64,000 bases of DNA from Dipteris shenzhenensis (Eukaryota; Polypodiophyta; Polypodiopsida; Gleicheniales), in the NCBI GenBank assembly GCA_047967505.1, contig CM106539.1. One strand, given 5' to 3'. Shown here one piece after another: positions 43,367-55,681 of this stretch. The position numbers and the translations under genes were made by a program. Positions within the stretch are counted from its first letter, which is position 1; each line of letters opens with the position of its first letter. Below the pieces are notes generated by a model. It saw nothing but the letters and a program-made list of their open reading frames with translations. It did not search any database and was not told where the DNA came from.

Positions 43367-44197
43367 ATGGCTACCATATTGAGTTTAGATAAGTTCAATG
43401 GAAAGGGCTTCCACACATGGCAGATGAAGGTGAAATTTGCATTGATGAGGGAAAACCTCTGGGGACTTGTCAAACCGACTTCAACCACTTCTTCTACAGC
43501 CTCCAATGCTGGAGAATCCTCAACTCTGACACGCTCGGCAAGGGATCCCGCTAGAGAGGAGAAAGCATATGGTATCATTGCTCTTGCTTTAGGAGATGAT
43601 TATATTCATCACATCTATGACTTAGAGTCTCCTTCAGAAGCTTGGCAGAAGCTTGACATGATTTTTGGTGCTAGCTCTCACATCTCTAAATTATCACTTA
43701 AAATCTCTTTCTTTGAATTGAAGATGGTTAGTGGTACTACTTTGGCAGCTCATGTCAACTACATGCGGAGTCTTATGACTCAACTAGCTTCTATCAACTC
43801 TCCTATTACTCCAAATGATGCTATGGTAGTGTTACTTAAGAGTATGCCTGAAGATTATGATCATATAGTTACCACTTTGAAAAATCTTCCTAATCCTAAT
43901 CTTGAAGGTATTATCTCTGCTCTCCAAGAAGAAGAAAGGCATATGGAGCTCAAGAAAGGCAATGACACTGTTTATGCTGTAAAAATCCAGAAGGGCAAGT
44001 TTACACCTTGCACTCACTGTGGAAAGACAAATCACCTTTCAAAGGACTGCTTCAAAATCAATCCATGCAAACACTGTGGCAAAAACAACCATCATGAGAA
44101 GTTTTGCAGAGCCAAAGCAAAGACAGAAAATGCAAATCTACTTTCAGTTGATGAGCCTCCACAAGATGAGGCATGCTTTGAAGATTATGCATTTTAA
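43367..44197 (+). CDS. Gag protein of the gag-only LTR element
   Basis: The start is chosen at ATG 43,367 (MATILSLDKFNGKGFHTWQM), which opens the conserved copia gag N-terminus; upstream in-frame codons have no homology. The 276 residues contain the gag core (KAYGIIALALGDDYIHHI, EAWQKLDMIFG, LLKSMPEDYDHIV). Two CX2CX4HX4C zinc knuckles follow (CTHCGKTNHLSKDC and CKHCGKNNHHEKFC, about residues 212-246). The C-terminus is acidic (DEACFEDYAF). The frame is uninterrupted. Gag would form particles and package element RNA, using replication enzymes from another element. Promoter loss in the 5' LTR may silence this copy. Confidence 0.88.
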   Translation: MATILSLDKFNGKGFHTWQMKVKFALMRENLWGLVKPTSTTSSTASNAGESSTLTRSARDPAREEKAYGIIALALGDDYIHHIYDLESPSEAWQKLDMIFGASSHISKLSLKISFFELKMVSGTTLAAHVNYMRSLMTQLASINSPITPNDAMVVLLKSMPEDYDHIVTTLKNLPNPNLEGIISALQEEERHMELKKGNDTVYAVKIQKGKFTPCTHCGKTNHLSKDCFKINPCKHCGKNNHHEKFCRAKAKTENANLLSVDEPPQDEACFEDYAF

Positions 44198-44569
44198 ATC
44201 ATCTCTATGTATGCTCTAGATCTCTCTTTTTATGTCAAGGTACTCAGCCTGGATAGTCCTCCAAAATGAATGAAATAAACTATTGTGTTTTGTGTGTTTT
44301 GTAAACACCTCTGGTCACCTTATGATGTAGGCCATGTGTATGTTTTGCTCCATGGTACCTCTTGCAGACATTGTGTGCATGTACATGCAGGGGAGATAAC
44401 CATTGGAAGGTCTTTTTGTATCCCTTTTGTTTACCTTACACCCATGGGAACCCTTGCTAGCTTGAGACCCTAGCCACTGATAGATTTATGACCACCATGA
44501 GATGGCATGAGTTACTTTGTGCTAGCTGTATCCTTAACATAGCCTAAGGCATTCCGTTGAGGGGGGGTT

Positions 44570-44857
44570 TGATGGGATATCTCAAGGTGTATGCCTCAGG
44601 CACACCTTGGTTTCTATGTGTGAGTGCTAGAGGCATAGTTATGTGCCCACAAGCACAGTTAGGTGGTGGAAAGCCACATAGGATGATTGAGAGAATCTAG
44701 GAGTAGATTGAGGAGATGATTGTGGAGCTTTGAAGTCATCAGTGATGTCAGTGAGCATGTATGAGGTGCCTATTTAAGGACCTCACTCTTCTTCATTCCA
44801 TAATGCAAGTATTCTGAGTTTGTGTCCACTCTACTCTTTCTTTTCAGTTTATCAACA
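44570..44857 (+). repeat. 3' LTR of the gag-only element
   Basis: 288 bp. It retains TATTTAAGG (44,771-44,779), the probable TATA element, within the 13 bp absent from the 5' LTR. Confidence 0.9.
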
Positions 44858-46467
44858 AACTAGACTTTCCAATAAGTGCTACAATCTAGAACACATTCAG
44901 TAAAAACGTTTTGACCACATCAGCAGATGTATTTCGGAGGATGATCATGGTAGGCCCCCTCACTACTTCCACAAAAATCCCCTCCCAAGTTGAAGCTGCT
45001 TAGACCTCTACTCAAGGTAATGCTTCTTAAGGTATTGCTGCTTAGAACCCTACCTTAAATGTTGTAGACAAAATCCCTGGTGTTACTTCTTAGAGCCATC
45101 CGGTCAGGACATATCTTTTGACCCTACTCAAGGTTCCCTACTCATGTTGCTGTTGCTACCAATGCCCAAGTTCCAGATGTTTCTAACGATGCCGCACGGA
45201 GTTTCTCATTTCAAGTCCCTTCATGTCTATATAAGAGGACCTAAAATGTCATTTTGGTTTTCTACATGCTGCTACTACTGAGTTACTATTGTTGTGCTCA
45301 AAAATTTTGTTTGAACCTAAAGTTAATCTAGACTCCAAGGATATCCTATCAAGGATAATGGTTATGACACACAAAGTTTTTTGGTATTAATGTACTCACT
45401 CTTTTTTTGCCCAAGAAAATAGCATCACAAATTAGAAGCTTGTTAAACACTTCCCATGCATTTACAAGTGAGCTACATTTCATCCAAGGTTTTGCTGGCA
45501 ACAAAAATATTTGTTTCCAAACCCTTCCTAGTGATATCAACGTGTATCTGTCTACTGCCCTTGCTGCCCTTGTTTAGGGATCCTATGTTGCCACAAGCTT
45601 TAAGGCAGCATTACAAAAAACTTGGACTCAAAAAGGGATCCTTTAGAGATGTATTAAAATATTAGAGGCCTGGATAAGGGAATATGGAGTCCATCAAGGA
45701 GATTATGCCATGTGGACTTCTCTGTAACATAAGCTCCCCAAGTCTAGGGGAAATTCCATTTTTTACCGAAACACCCCAAAAAATGTAATTGTGCTTCACG
45801 ATAAAATATTGCCCATGGCAAGTCCGGCTTGCCATGTCAGGCCTCCTTGTTTTCCTCCCATCCAAACTAGCCCCCAACTAAAACTATGCTCACGTTTTCT
45901 TTCTAGTTCAACCAAATTTTGACTTTCAAATAAACTCTCTCATTGTTCTCTCTCTTCCAAAACATTTGACCTCCTCCATACACTTTGAAAATGCATTCCT
46001 GCCATTTTCTAGCACCTTATCTCAAACTATCTCTATTCTACTCTTGATTAGTCATTTTCCCTCCTCTATGTTCATGTTTTTCTTACACCTGCAAAAATAT
46101 CTCAGAGAAAACTTCCGTCCAAGCTCTATTCACCCCATCTTCTCTCCTTTTTGTTATCACTTCCATTCATTCATACATTGCTATTCTCTTCTTAGAAACC
46201 AAAGGTGCGGCCTGATTCTTCTTGGAAGGAGTACAAAAAAGGGTGCTCTATCATTTTTGCCTCTTTCTCTGCCTTAGTGGAGTGTAGAGTCTCAACTTCA
46301 TAAAAATGAGCACATAGTTTCAAGATAATGAATTGATTTTGCTTTGAAATTTGTCTCTTTATTACGTTTTTGTCTCACAGTTCATCTATATGTTTGTTGC
46401 AAAAGGTATAGAGGAGGAGGAAATAGAGGTGGATGATATTAGAGCCATAAGATTATTATGAGGGATG

Positions 46468-46508
<41 letters not shown>

Positions 46509-46653
46509 AATCTATATATTTTGAAATGATATTTTGTTTGTTTGTGTGAGGGTGTAGGTTAAAAGAGAGTGGGGAGGGAGACAAAATAGAGAGGGAGATA
46601 AAGAGAGGGGAGGGAGAGAGAGAGGGGGAGAGGGGGAGAGGGGAGAGGAAAAA

Positions 46654-46684
<31 letters not shown>

Positions 46685-48146
46685 TGTGTGAAAAATGATT
46701 ACTATGTTTGTTTATGGGAAAAATGAGAGAGGAAGAGAGCTATTGTTAATCAAATGAAACAGATAGGGACTATGGAGATGGAAAATGATAGATATCGAGG
46801 CAAGTTACAATCTATTATAGTGAAGAACATCAAGGATGAGCATGGGGAATGGATTCCTCGACTCTATAGAAAATATTAATGGATAACAACACAACTCACT
46901 AATTATGGGTGTTATAAAGTGGCTTAGAAGAATGCAATGGACATATTCAAACATTGGAAGGCAGGGATAATGGATTTTGAGATGTCTCCTAGTAGTAGAA
47001 CAATAACGTGGGTATATAGTCACATGTCTTTACCCACGTAGACATATATGTACATCCCCATGCCAGCCTTTCATATCGCAGTCCCAATTGTAGGTATTCC
47101 AAAGTGTACTAGTGTCATGCTTCAAAGTATTTGCATTTGTTTGGTGTCTATGTTATGTTTTTTTTAAATATAGATTTGTATCCATCTACTTACAAAGAAT
47201 GGGAGCTTGCAGCATGCATTACTAGGGTGTTGCATGTCCTCCATGCTGAGATCGGGAGTCTTTAGTACAAAGGTCGCACACCATCAAAGTTGAAGAAGGA
47301 TGGGACCTTCTTTTATGACTCAATGTTCATAGTTTTGGACCAAGAAAGCCAGTATGGAAGATTATAATTACTTCCCTTGCCTTCTTTTGATAGTCTAGAA
47401 TGGCCACTTCCAAGCATAGAGATCAATGAATCATATAGAAATAGAATGTCCAATGATGTGAGAAATGCTATGAAGCCAACTCTGGTGGAAAAAATGCTAG
47501 GATAAGCTGGTTTTTTCCAGTCCCATGTTTTGTTGATTTCTTTGCTAGTTGTAGGAAATTGAGAAAAACAAAGATAGCATTTACTTGCAAGAGCTTAAAA
47601 CAAGATTGGCTATCTGAATTATTTGACAATCGATGGACAACGATAACATGTCATAGCAAATACTTGATACAATGTCAATTGCACACTTCAGATGTGACAT
47701 TTTGGTAAGCACGTCTCATAATTCTTGCTTGTATAAAAAATGACAATGTTACAATATAGTATGTATTGATAGATTCCAAATTTTGTAGGTATTTCATTGG
47801 AAGGCAAAATTTTTGCATGTCTTTCACATATAGAAGGTTTCGATGGAAAAATCTACAATGGGAAGCCATGTATGATGATTTGCATGATGGGACTCACAGT
47901 CCCATTGTTGAAGTATGTATTTCTCAGTAAGAACAGACTTATGTAATGTTGGAATTGGAAGAGGAGTGGACCATGTGGTTCATCAGAGAAGAAATGCAGT
48001 TGGTAATAATGTTAGTGCCTTTCTGATTTACCTCTTCCTCAAATTCTTGCAACCAGCTTGGCTTAACGTCTTCCTCTACATTTGCTTCACCTTGAATCCA
48101 ATGCTCTGTCTCCTAATTAATTAGTGCATCAAAAGATTTTTTGGCT
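44858..48146. other. Non-coding stretch with (AG)n tracts
   Basis: 44,858 to about 45,000 may continue the interrupted LINE relic. Beyond that no domain was recognised. 47,180-47,510 has short, coding-like pieces on the plus strand with stops, but matches no family I know. (AG)n tracts lie at 46,470-46,505 and 46,600-46,684. Confidence 0.4.
46470..46684. repeat. (AG)n microsatellites
   Basis: Two GA-dinucleotide runs (46,470-46,505 and about 46,655-46,684) are separated by G/A-rich sequence. Confidence 0.9.
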
Positions 48147-49520
48147 TCAAGAGGCTTGAGAATGGGGTTGATCCCTTGCTAAGGGTTGAGGGCTTAACAA
48201 GAATGGTTGAGCTAGAACTACTGGGCTCTTTGGCACCTTGACAACCCATTTGGGCTTGGGTGGGGTGGAGGGAGGGGGAGCTACTTCCTTAGCTTGATTA
48301 GTTTTGGGATTTTCAAGAGGACAATTCTTCAGAGCATGGGAAGAGAGTCTATAGAGGAAGCAGGAGTTAGGGAGATTTTCGTACACAAGGGGTTGTTCTC
48401 TGTATACTTCTCCATTCCTAGTGACAATTACTAGAGTGTCTAGTAAGTCTTCAGCCACATCCAACTTGTATGGGTGCCACCTTGGGTTGATAAACTACTC
48501 CTTTTTTTCTCCTCTCACTTCACCTAAGTTATTACATAGCCTTGCAGCTTGAGGGACAAGGGAGAAAGGGAGATCAGGGAGTTCTGCCCAGACAGTAATA
48601 GTAGTGGACCTAAGTAAGTCTATCAAGATTAAAGTCTTTGGACTAGTGTTCTATGGAGAACGGTTGGTTCCTGATAGTCTAGAGAGCTTGATGGAGAGCA
48701 TCATAAGCCATTTCATCTTGCTCAAAGAGGAAGAAGAAAAGTCACCTTCGTAGGAATTTGACACTTGTGACAATCATCCCTCTTCCACCTAGTTATTCCT
48801 AATCTAGTTTTGCAAGAAAACGATAGGAGGCCGGTGTCTAGGGAGATAGACTATGAGTGCATCAGATGAGATCTAGTAAATGGATTCCATGTGAACATAT
48901 TTGTTGACAAAATAACAACCTTACCTTTATGAGGTGATTCCTTTTCCACCTTATGTTTTGTGCCGTCTTTATTAGCTTGTTGTTACACTTCTAATGGGCT
49001 AGTGTAGGAATTGGGGGCATAGTTGCTCTGTGACCACTTGCTAAATCTCCATTAGCACTTGAGTTTGCTCAATGGTAATTGTGGAAGTCCCCACAGGGCT
49101 TTTGCTTCTTGTATGGATTCCTCTTCCTTTGGAATGGTGGGAAGGGGGGGAGGTAGGTATGTCTTTCTCTTCTTCCTAGGTTTCAAGCCTCTTCCCAAAA
49201 GGCAAGACCATGGTTTGTATGCCTCTTGAGCTTTCAATCTTACCTTAGGAATGGGGGATCCAGTTGCATTGTCTCGCTGGAGCTGATTGGTTGCCTATAG
49301 CCTCCCACCCAATCCTAGGGGGGAATCCCAAAAGTTGTCCACTTCAACACCAAGAGTGCAAGGAGGATGCCGCAAGAAGGGGGAATTGAAGAGTCCTCCT
49401 TTAAATCTTTGAAGTACCCCCTTGTAAGAGGTCCTATGATCTTTTCCATCTTCTCTGGGGGGGACAAGCATTCTAGTCTGAGACACTTTTCCACCGATAG
49501 ATCTGTCATTTTCTTCATCT
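48147..49520 (-). pseudogene. LINE ORF1-like relic
   Basis: The piece 48,147-48,464 has VYENLPNSCFLYRLSSHALK followed by NCPL. This matches the layout of the zinc-knuckle region after the DUF4283-type domain in plant L1 ORF1 proteins. One expected cysteine is replaced by tyrosine. A proline-rich tail follows (PPPSTPPKPKWVVKVP). Upstream on the minus strand, 48,480-48,780 reads, with stops, like the preceding domain (an AYDALHQALWTIRN-type stretch). 49,052-49,520 gives further short pieces that may be the N-terminal part. The protein would bind LINE RNA. It is heavily decayed. Confidence 0.55.
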
Positions 49521-50349
49521 CCACTTTTCAGTGTTGTCAGTGATGGTGGTGAGTGGCCTACTTTGTTTCTTTGGATACCTTAGTAGCTTTTGCCAGTGTC
49601 TAGAATCCACCTTGTTATCATGCATTGGTCTAGCAAGACTAGAAGTCCCATCAAAAATCTATCCCCTGGTAGTACATTTCTATAAGCTCCATTGCCATTC
49701 TTAGTGTTAGCTAGACATCGATTCCAGCTATATCCATCTCCATATCTGACTTGTTGATGGCATCGTATTTAGGCCTGAGGGGGAGGGGGAGAAAACCATG
49801 AGCGTATTAGGTTTAGGGACTCACTACCATCTCTATCTCCATCTCCATCTCCATCTCCATCTCCACCTTCCATCTCTCTCCCATCAACTCAATAATATGA
49901 TATAAATGAGTAATTATTTCCATGACATAGGTATAGCCTCAATCCATCACCATAGCCCCAATCCATTGAATCTATGTGTGGCACATGATATAATAATACT
50001 AGTAGCCAAAACTTATATGGTTTTGCATCCATATAGCATGTGTACATGTCCATGTACATGTAGCATGATTCACACATAAAACAATATGGCTATTGGGTTA
50101 ACCATTAACAAATTCTTATCCATTATACATTTGCCACTATCTTTGACAACTCATGTACATTACAAGGGCTTGGTCGTTTTTCGACAAAAATACCAATGGA
50201 AATTACTCTAAAATTTTTTAATGAGGCAAAATCATGTGTCTAAACTTTGTTATTACCATACAAAAATTATATGTTGACAACGACATCGACAATATATACC
50301 GAACCTAGTAAATCATCAGTATATCAAAATTGGTAAATCAATATATATC
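49521..50349. other. Non-coding stretch with a TCCATC repeat
   Basis: A run of (TCCATC)n lies at about 49,829-49,872. No gene was recognised. It separates the two minus-strand LINE relics. Confidence 0.5.
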
Positions 50350-51215
50350 GACTATTAACAGAAGTAATTTTTTTGGGAGGAGCCAAGAGGAAGAATGAGA
50401 GTAGCATTCAAGCAAGATTAGACCTGAATTGGTTGAATCGCTTTCTAAAATTATCTAGTGCCATCATTTCTGTGTTGTTAAAGTAAAGGTTATTCCTGGA
50501 TGTCCAAATGTTCCATAAGGCATGGGCTCTAACTTGAATCCAGATACTCTATTTGGTTTTCTAGGTATCTACCAGTAGAATTTCTTTCTAGTGCACAGAC
50601 TCTTCTAGTTGAATTTGTATCATCTTCCAAACATTTGTAACTAGCATTAGGTCAAGAAACAAAGAGATGGAAGACATCTTCCCTAAGTCCAAGGCATCTC
50701 TTGCATCTACCATCACTATTTCCAATAACTTCTTCCCTACTATTGGTCCACATTGCTTTGTGAAGTATTAATCAAAGAAAGGCAGAGTGTCTTTTAGGGA
50801 TTTTTTCTTGATGGGGTCACTCATAAAACATGTAACATAGCACATTAGTGCACAGAGGGGTATTTTTTTAATAGGGGGACTTACATGCCATTTACATACA
50901 TGAGGGGATTTATTAACTAGTAAGATTTATATATGTAGGTTTAAGGAGGGGTGTCTAAATTTTAAGATAAAAAAATGTACACATGCAAGAGGGGGTTAAT
51001 CAATTACATGAGAAAATGTAAAAATGAAAGAATAGTGGTATTTTTAATACATACTTTCTCGCATGTGCTATATGGGATTTATGAGAAGTGACCCCCTCGA
51101 GGATCTTTTTGGACCAGATATCAAAGAATCTTTTTCCCCATTTGTGGTTGTTGTCAGCTAGCCTCCATCTAGTATTTAGTACTCTGTAGATTTGTATACG
51201 GTTTTTTCTAACCTA
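50350..51215 (-). pseudogene. LINE ORF2 C-terminal relic, split by a MITE
   Basis: The minus strand at about 50,640-50,780 reads LHKAMWTNSREEVIGNSDGR, then CKRCLGLREDVFH. This is the same zinc-binding module as the plus-strand relic at 41,895-42,040. Downstream stretches (50,350-50,600) include an AHALWNIWTSRNNLYF-type segment. Upstream, 51,100-51,215 reads like ARWRLADNNHKWGKRFFDIW, as in the other copy, so 50,813-51,095 is an insertion. Multiple stops and frame changes. Confidence 0.6.
50813..51095. mobile_element. MITE inserted in the LINE relic
   Basis: This 283-bp AT-rich segment starts GGGGTCACT and ends AGTGACCCC. The inner sequences (CATAAA...TAGCACAT and its reverse complement) extend the inverted repeat imperfectly to about 35 bp. 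LINE homology stops on one side and resumes on the other. No clear target duplication could be fixed, so the superfamily is not assigned. It encodes no protein. Confidence 0.65.
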
Positions 51216-53385
51216 CTCTAAACGTACTCCTTTTATGTGGATACGGTGAACATATGCATCTTAGTAGAATCCATAATTGATACAAAAGTTATAAACGGTG
51301 CTCAGCATGTAGATAAGAATAGGAAAGTAGAAACTTACTTTGTGCAATCCGTTATCACTTCGGACACATCGTCAAAGAATACGGTGATGTGAGAAAATCC
51401 AAAGATATGATTGAGGAATATCTTCATTGCAGAGAATTGGATAAAATTTCCTAGAAACAGAGAGTAATATAGAATACAAATCACAAGAGAGCATAATCAT
51501 TACTTTTGAAGATCGTGTTCTGCATCCAACTGAATACAACCAATATGGCATTCAATGCCCACTTGTCAACCATTGTCATTGGAAGAGTTACACTTGACAA
51601 GTGGTGAATCTTGATATCCGGATTAACTTAATTATCTACATAATCTATTCACGGCCCTAACACTGGCACACCGATGGATAGGAATTCTGAAAAATTAATG
51701 GCCCTGAACCCACCTCTAAGTGTCGATCAAAACTACTAGTGGATTACTAGCAAGCTCCTATCATGAGGCAACATCTCCTCAATCTAGGACTATGTGGTTT
51801 ACAGCAAGCACCAAACATCGGGATGTAGGCTTGGGGAGGCTACTATGCCATCTTCAAAAAAACGTGCTTTCAACACCGACTCCTCTAGAGTCAATGTGTC
51901 AACCTTCTTGGCTTTCCTTTTATTCCCATGGAATCACTTAGTTTCATCCTTTGAATTGCTACACTTAGATGTCGAGGCAGATTACTTGTCCAAGAATCCC
52001 TCCTTATTGGATTTATTTAGCGTAGAGCATGAGACCACTGAACAAATTAGCTACTCTTCCCGGTGTGCACTCGCAACAATGTTGTCGAACATGAGGTTCG
52101 CAATATCTATAGAAGTCATCATCGGGTTTAGTTTCTGTGAACAAAGTAGGAGTCTAGAACTTCATTTGGGGGTTGGTTTGCCATAGGCACATGGTTTGAA
52201 GTGAGAGGACTTTGGCCATGTATATATCCGAAGATATATCCTTTTTGTCCATAGGATCCAACTTGCCATGAACGTGAACCACAGTCTCCTTATCATGGTA
52301 GCAGTTTAGTGAGCAGAGCAAGCCTTTGACTCAAACTATCAGATAACCTTTACAATGGGGCATCATGCCCTTTAAATCATTCTTCCTAGCAACAGTTATC
52401 CACAATGTGTGACTATACCAGGTGTTTAAAGTAAGAGACGTTAAAAACATCTGATACTAAGTCAATTAGGGAAGTCGCTTAGGGTAGCATTGTACTTAAT
52501 TGCCCATACACAATGGGCAGTGTGGCCATAAGGCTTGACATACATGGCTCGAAGTAGGAATGAGATGAGTCTGGATAAGGTCAAAGTCCAAAGTAATACC
52601 ATGGGTGGACCAATTAGAGTCATGTAAGAGCCAGATTGGTAATGTAACAAAGACTATCAAATTAATATCCAAGTAAGAAAGCACAAATCAAATAATCCAA
52701 TTGGGAGGCCAGAGTTGGAGAGCCTAATTGGGGTAAGGTGAGTCAAAATAATCAGTATGAGAGGAGTAAGAAGGCCTAAATCAAGGAATCCATCACCAAT
52801 ATCACAAAGAAAAAAAGCGAGGAGTCCATCACTGGTGGCTGCAAGAAGGCCAAGAGACAAGGTCCAACACTTGACTATATAGGAAGGCCCAAAGCAAGAA
52901 GTCCAACTCTAACTGCATGTAGGCCCAACTCTAATTGCATGTATTTGATCAATTGGCAATAAATTTCAAAAGGTTTTCTTAAGTGGTTCAAACAAGAAAT
53001 TAATAGATCACAATGTCTAGTAAAAGCTTTGAGAAAAATTATACTCCAATCAAGGATGTTGATGGAAAGAAGTAAAAGCAAGAAATGGGTCAACGAGTGA
53101 AAGGGAAAGATGCCTATAGTGGACTTGCCCTTTGGATCCACCTTTGGTCTTGTAATCAACAAAGCCAAGTGAGGCTTCTACACTCACCTAGAAGCACTTA
53201 AGGTATGGGAAACTTTCCTAGATATGAAGGTCAATATTAGAATAGTAGAGTTACTTTAGGTTGCATCATACTACAAAGTATTATTCCTATAGTAGCTCTG
53301 AACTGAAGAGAAGATCACCAAGGAAGTGGAATCCCTTGTGACCATTCAAGTCATCGACATGCCAGTAGTGGACAGATAGGTACCA
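51216..53385. other. Non-coding stretch
   Basis: No domain was recognised. The frame at 51,794-52,186 is open but unmatched. A short motif (AAGTCCAAC/TAGGCCCAACTCTAA.TGCATGTA) is duplicated near 52,900-52,940. Confidence 0.4.
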
Positions 53386-53389
53386 ATCA

Positions 53390-53735
53390 TTATTGTGAAG
53401 ATTCAAAAGTAGAACGTGTCAAGTGTGATTATGTATGGTAGTTATGGAGTAGATATTATTTTTCAAGTAGTTGTGAAGTGGATGAATCTCAAAAATCTCA
53501 AGCCTTCTCTATTTTGAGTGTGTATGGCCAATCGACTGCTAGTGGAACCATTAGGTTGATCTCAGATAGTGTTGTTACTATTGGGGGAGTGCATTGCATA
53601 GCCTACCTACTTACTATCCCAATGGAGGAAAATGCTACACTTTGTTAGTGGGTAGACCTTGGTTGAAAATTGTAAGGGTATTGTTAACTACCATGGTTGA
53701 TAGTAATATCTTTATGTAAAGGTTTGCATAACCAA
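53390..53735 (+). pseudogene. Gypsy-type aspartic protease relic
   Basis: Read across two frames and several stops, the plus strand gives a retroviral-type protease outline. YGSYGVDIIF stands where the DSGS/DGGS site should be, followed by MNLKNLKPS and a CMANRLLVEPLG segment. LLVGRPWLKIVRVLLTTM is the conserved end of such proteases in Ty3/gypsy elements. The catalytic aspartate is not preserved. The flanks give no further recognisable pol, so this is an isolated old fragment. Confidence 0.5.
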
Positions 53736-54529
53736 CATCTACGGACTGTGACAATTTCGCATTCCTTGACCAAAACAGATTTTAGCATCCTTCAACCATT
53801 ATCATTTGGATGCTAGTTAAACCACAAGAGTACATTTTCCACATCCTTCGACTAGGGGGTAGGGACTTGGAAATCACAAGGGCACTATCCCAATGCCAAT
53901 GATATCTCTAGCAAAGTAAAATGGATCTAAAATGGTAATCACAAGGGCACTATTTTGACATGCAGAGGAGAATCAAAAGGCGAGGCATTGTGAAAGGTTA
54001 AGGACAAGAGAGAAGTGGATGAGAGGTAGATAATAGGAATTATGCCTTGGCACCTCAATAGCTTGTAAAAAGAGAGAGTGGGAAAGAGTTCTTAAAAGGA
54101 TAGGGTTAGCCCTTCCTTGAAAGGGTGGCTTGAATAAAAGGCCAAAGTTTGTTTTTTTTTTCTTCATTGTTGAATTGCAACCTTTTGGGGAATACAAGCT
54201 CTCTCATTCTCTCCATCTTCTTATTGAGTCTTGATTCTTCTTCCTTTTCCATTGTGTTGCCTTTGAGGTTTCCACGCACCCCCTTCCACTTTTTCCCTCT
54301 CTTCTCTTCCCTTCTCCTTAGGGAGGATAGTTTCCGTGGAAGTAAGAAGCTTTCAACTTCTCAGAAAAATTAGCCAACTTATGAACAGGACTTACATATG
54401 ATGTGATACATGCTTTGAAATTATGGAGATATTATTTGTATAGTGTAGAATTTTATGTCAATGTCAACTAGGATAGTTTGAAATATTTATGTAAGCAACA
54501 TGAATTGAGTGGCCACCAATCAAGGTTGG
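53736..54529. other. Non-coding stretch left of Copia-D
   Basis: No domain was recognised. The plus strand at 54,145-54,330 is T/C-rich with a T10 run. Part could be older retroelement sequence following the protease relic. Confidence 0.4.
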
Positions 54530-54886
54530 CAACATGTGAAGATAGTGGGAGAGAGGGAAGCAGTCTCACTTGCGGCTTTCTCACATACACAATGGGGATA
54601 TACACACAAAGGTGGAGGCTGAAAACAGTTTCCTCTTCTTAGTTGTGAAAGCCAAAAAGAACTCTTATACAAAGAAATAGAAGAACCCTATATGTGGGTC
54701 TCAAACCAAACTCAACTAACTAAGGTGGCATACTAACTGAGCCACAAACTAGAGTACATAAGGATAGCTATCATCCAGCTATTATTCATGGGCAGTGTAC
54801 CAACCGCATCTGCAGCTAACAAGTCGGTGACATAAATGCACAATGGTTACCCTGGCATATCACGAGTGGAGCTCGATATCTCAACA
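54530..54886 (-). repeat. 3' LTR of Copia-D
   Basis: It begins TGTTGAGATATCGAGC on the minus strand directly after the polypurine tract (GCTCGAGGGGAAG). The far end is estimated near 54,527-54,535 because the partner LTR is outside the window. Confidence 0.65.
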
Positions 54887-54912
54887 CTTCCCCTCGAGCT
54901 CAATCCCAATTC

Positions 54913-55678
54913 CTACACACCAAGCAGGTCTCTGAACTTGCATAGCTTCTCTACGCCCAATGCCTTCATGAATATGTCAGCTACCTGTTCCTCTATGCTA
55001 ACATAAACTAGATCAATAAGACCTAGTAAAACCTTCTCCCACACATAGTGATAATGCACCTCAATGTGCTTTGTTCTAGCATGATAGACTGGGTTATTTG
55101 CCAAGTGTATACTACTCATGTTGTCACAATAAATGACAACTGGCCATATCATAGAGTAGCTTATGCAACCAAGCTACCTCACATGCAGCCATTGCTGCAC
55201 CCCTGTACTCAGCCTCTGTGCTCAACAAGTCAACTATAGGCTGTTTCTTGCTGCTCCAAGTGACTGCAGCACTCCCAAAAGAGAACATATATCCACTAGT
55301 AGACCGTCTATCAGAAATACTACCAATGCAATCAACATCAGTGTATCCATGCAACTGTATCTGAACCCCAGCCTCATAAAATAGTCCATACTGTAATGTG
55401 GACTTCACATACCTGAGTATGCATCTAGCCGCATCCAAATATGGTTTCCTTGGAGCCTGCATAAACTGACTTACAAATCCAATATCATAGCTCAAATCTG
55501 GCCTGGTAATAGTCATATAAATCAAACTTCCTACTATGCGCCTGTACATAGTAGGGTCTTCTAGAAGCTCACCTGCATCTGTGCTCAGCTTCACATTCTG
55601 CTTGAAAGGAGCTGAAATAGGCTTACAGCCTATCATCCCATATTTGGACAGCATGTCCAATCCATACTGTCTCTGCAA
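54913..55678 (-). pseudogene. Copia-D RT C-terminus and RNase H
   Basis: 55,124-55,678 carries the end of RT and the RNase H start (QRQYGLDMLSKYGM, YRRIVGSLIYMTITRPDLSY, YTDVDCIGSISDRRSTSGY, LLSTEAEYRGAAMAACE). Near 55,140 the frame shifts. 54,913-55,152 continues RNase H (VVIYCDNMSSIHLANNPVYH, HIEVHYHYV) to a natural-looking stop at 54,913. RNase H removes template RNA in replication. Confidence 0.85.
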
Positions 55679-55681
55679 GAG

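Larger units (their letters stand above)
42246..44857 (+). mobile_element. Gag-only LTR retrotransposon (TR-GAG type)
   Basis: LTR copies at 42,246-42,520 (275 bp) and 44,570-44,857 (288 bp) begin TGATGGGATATC and end ATCAACA. The flanks GACTA (42,241-42,245) and AACTA (44,858-44,862) form a target duplication with one mismatch. A primer site and a polypurine tract (GTTGAGGGGGGG near 44,556-44,567) are present. The only coding region is gag, with no protease, integrase or RT. The whole element is 2.6 kb. Non-autonomous gag-bearing terminal-repeat elements of this kind are known in plants. LTRs differ by about four substitutions and one 13-bp indel. Confidence 0.9.

Noticed and set aside
47180-47510. 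Coding-like plus-strand segment
   Set aside because: Contains several stops and no motif I can name, so no gene or transposon family is claimed.
51794-52186. 130-codon frame
   Set aside because: Open but with no recognisable domain, start context or homologous copy in the window; left uncalled.
54113-54373. Possible 5' exon or transcript start
   Set aside because: Only T/C richness supports it, with no downstream coding region or splice context.
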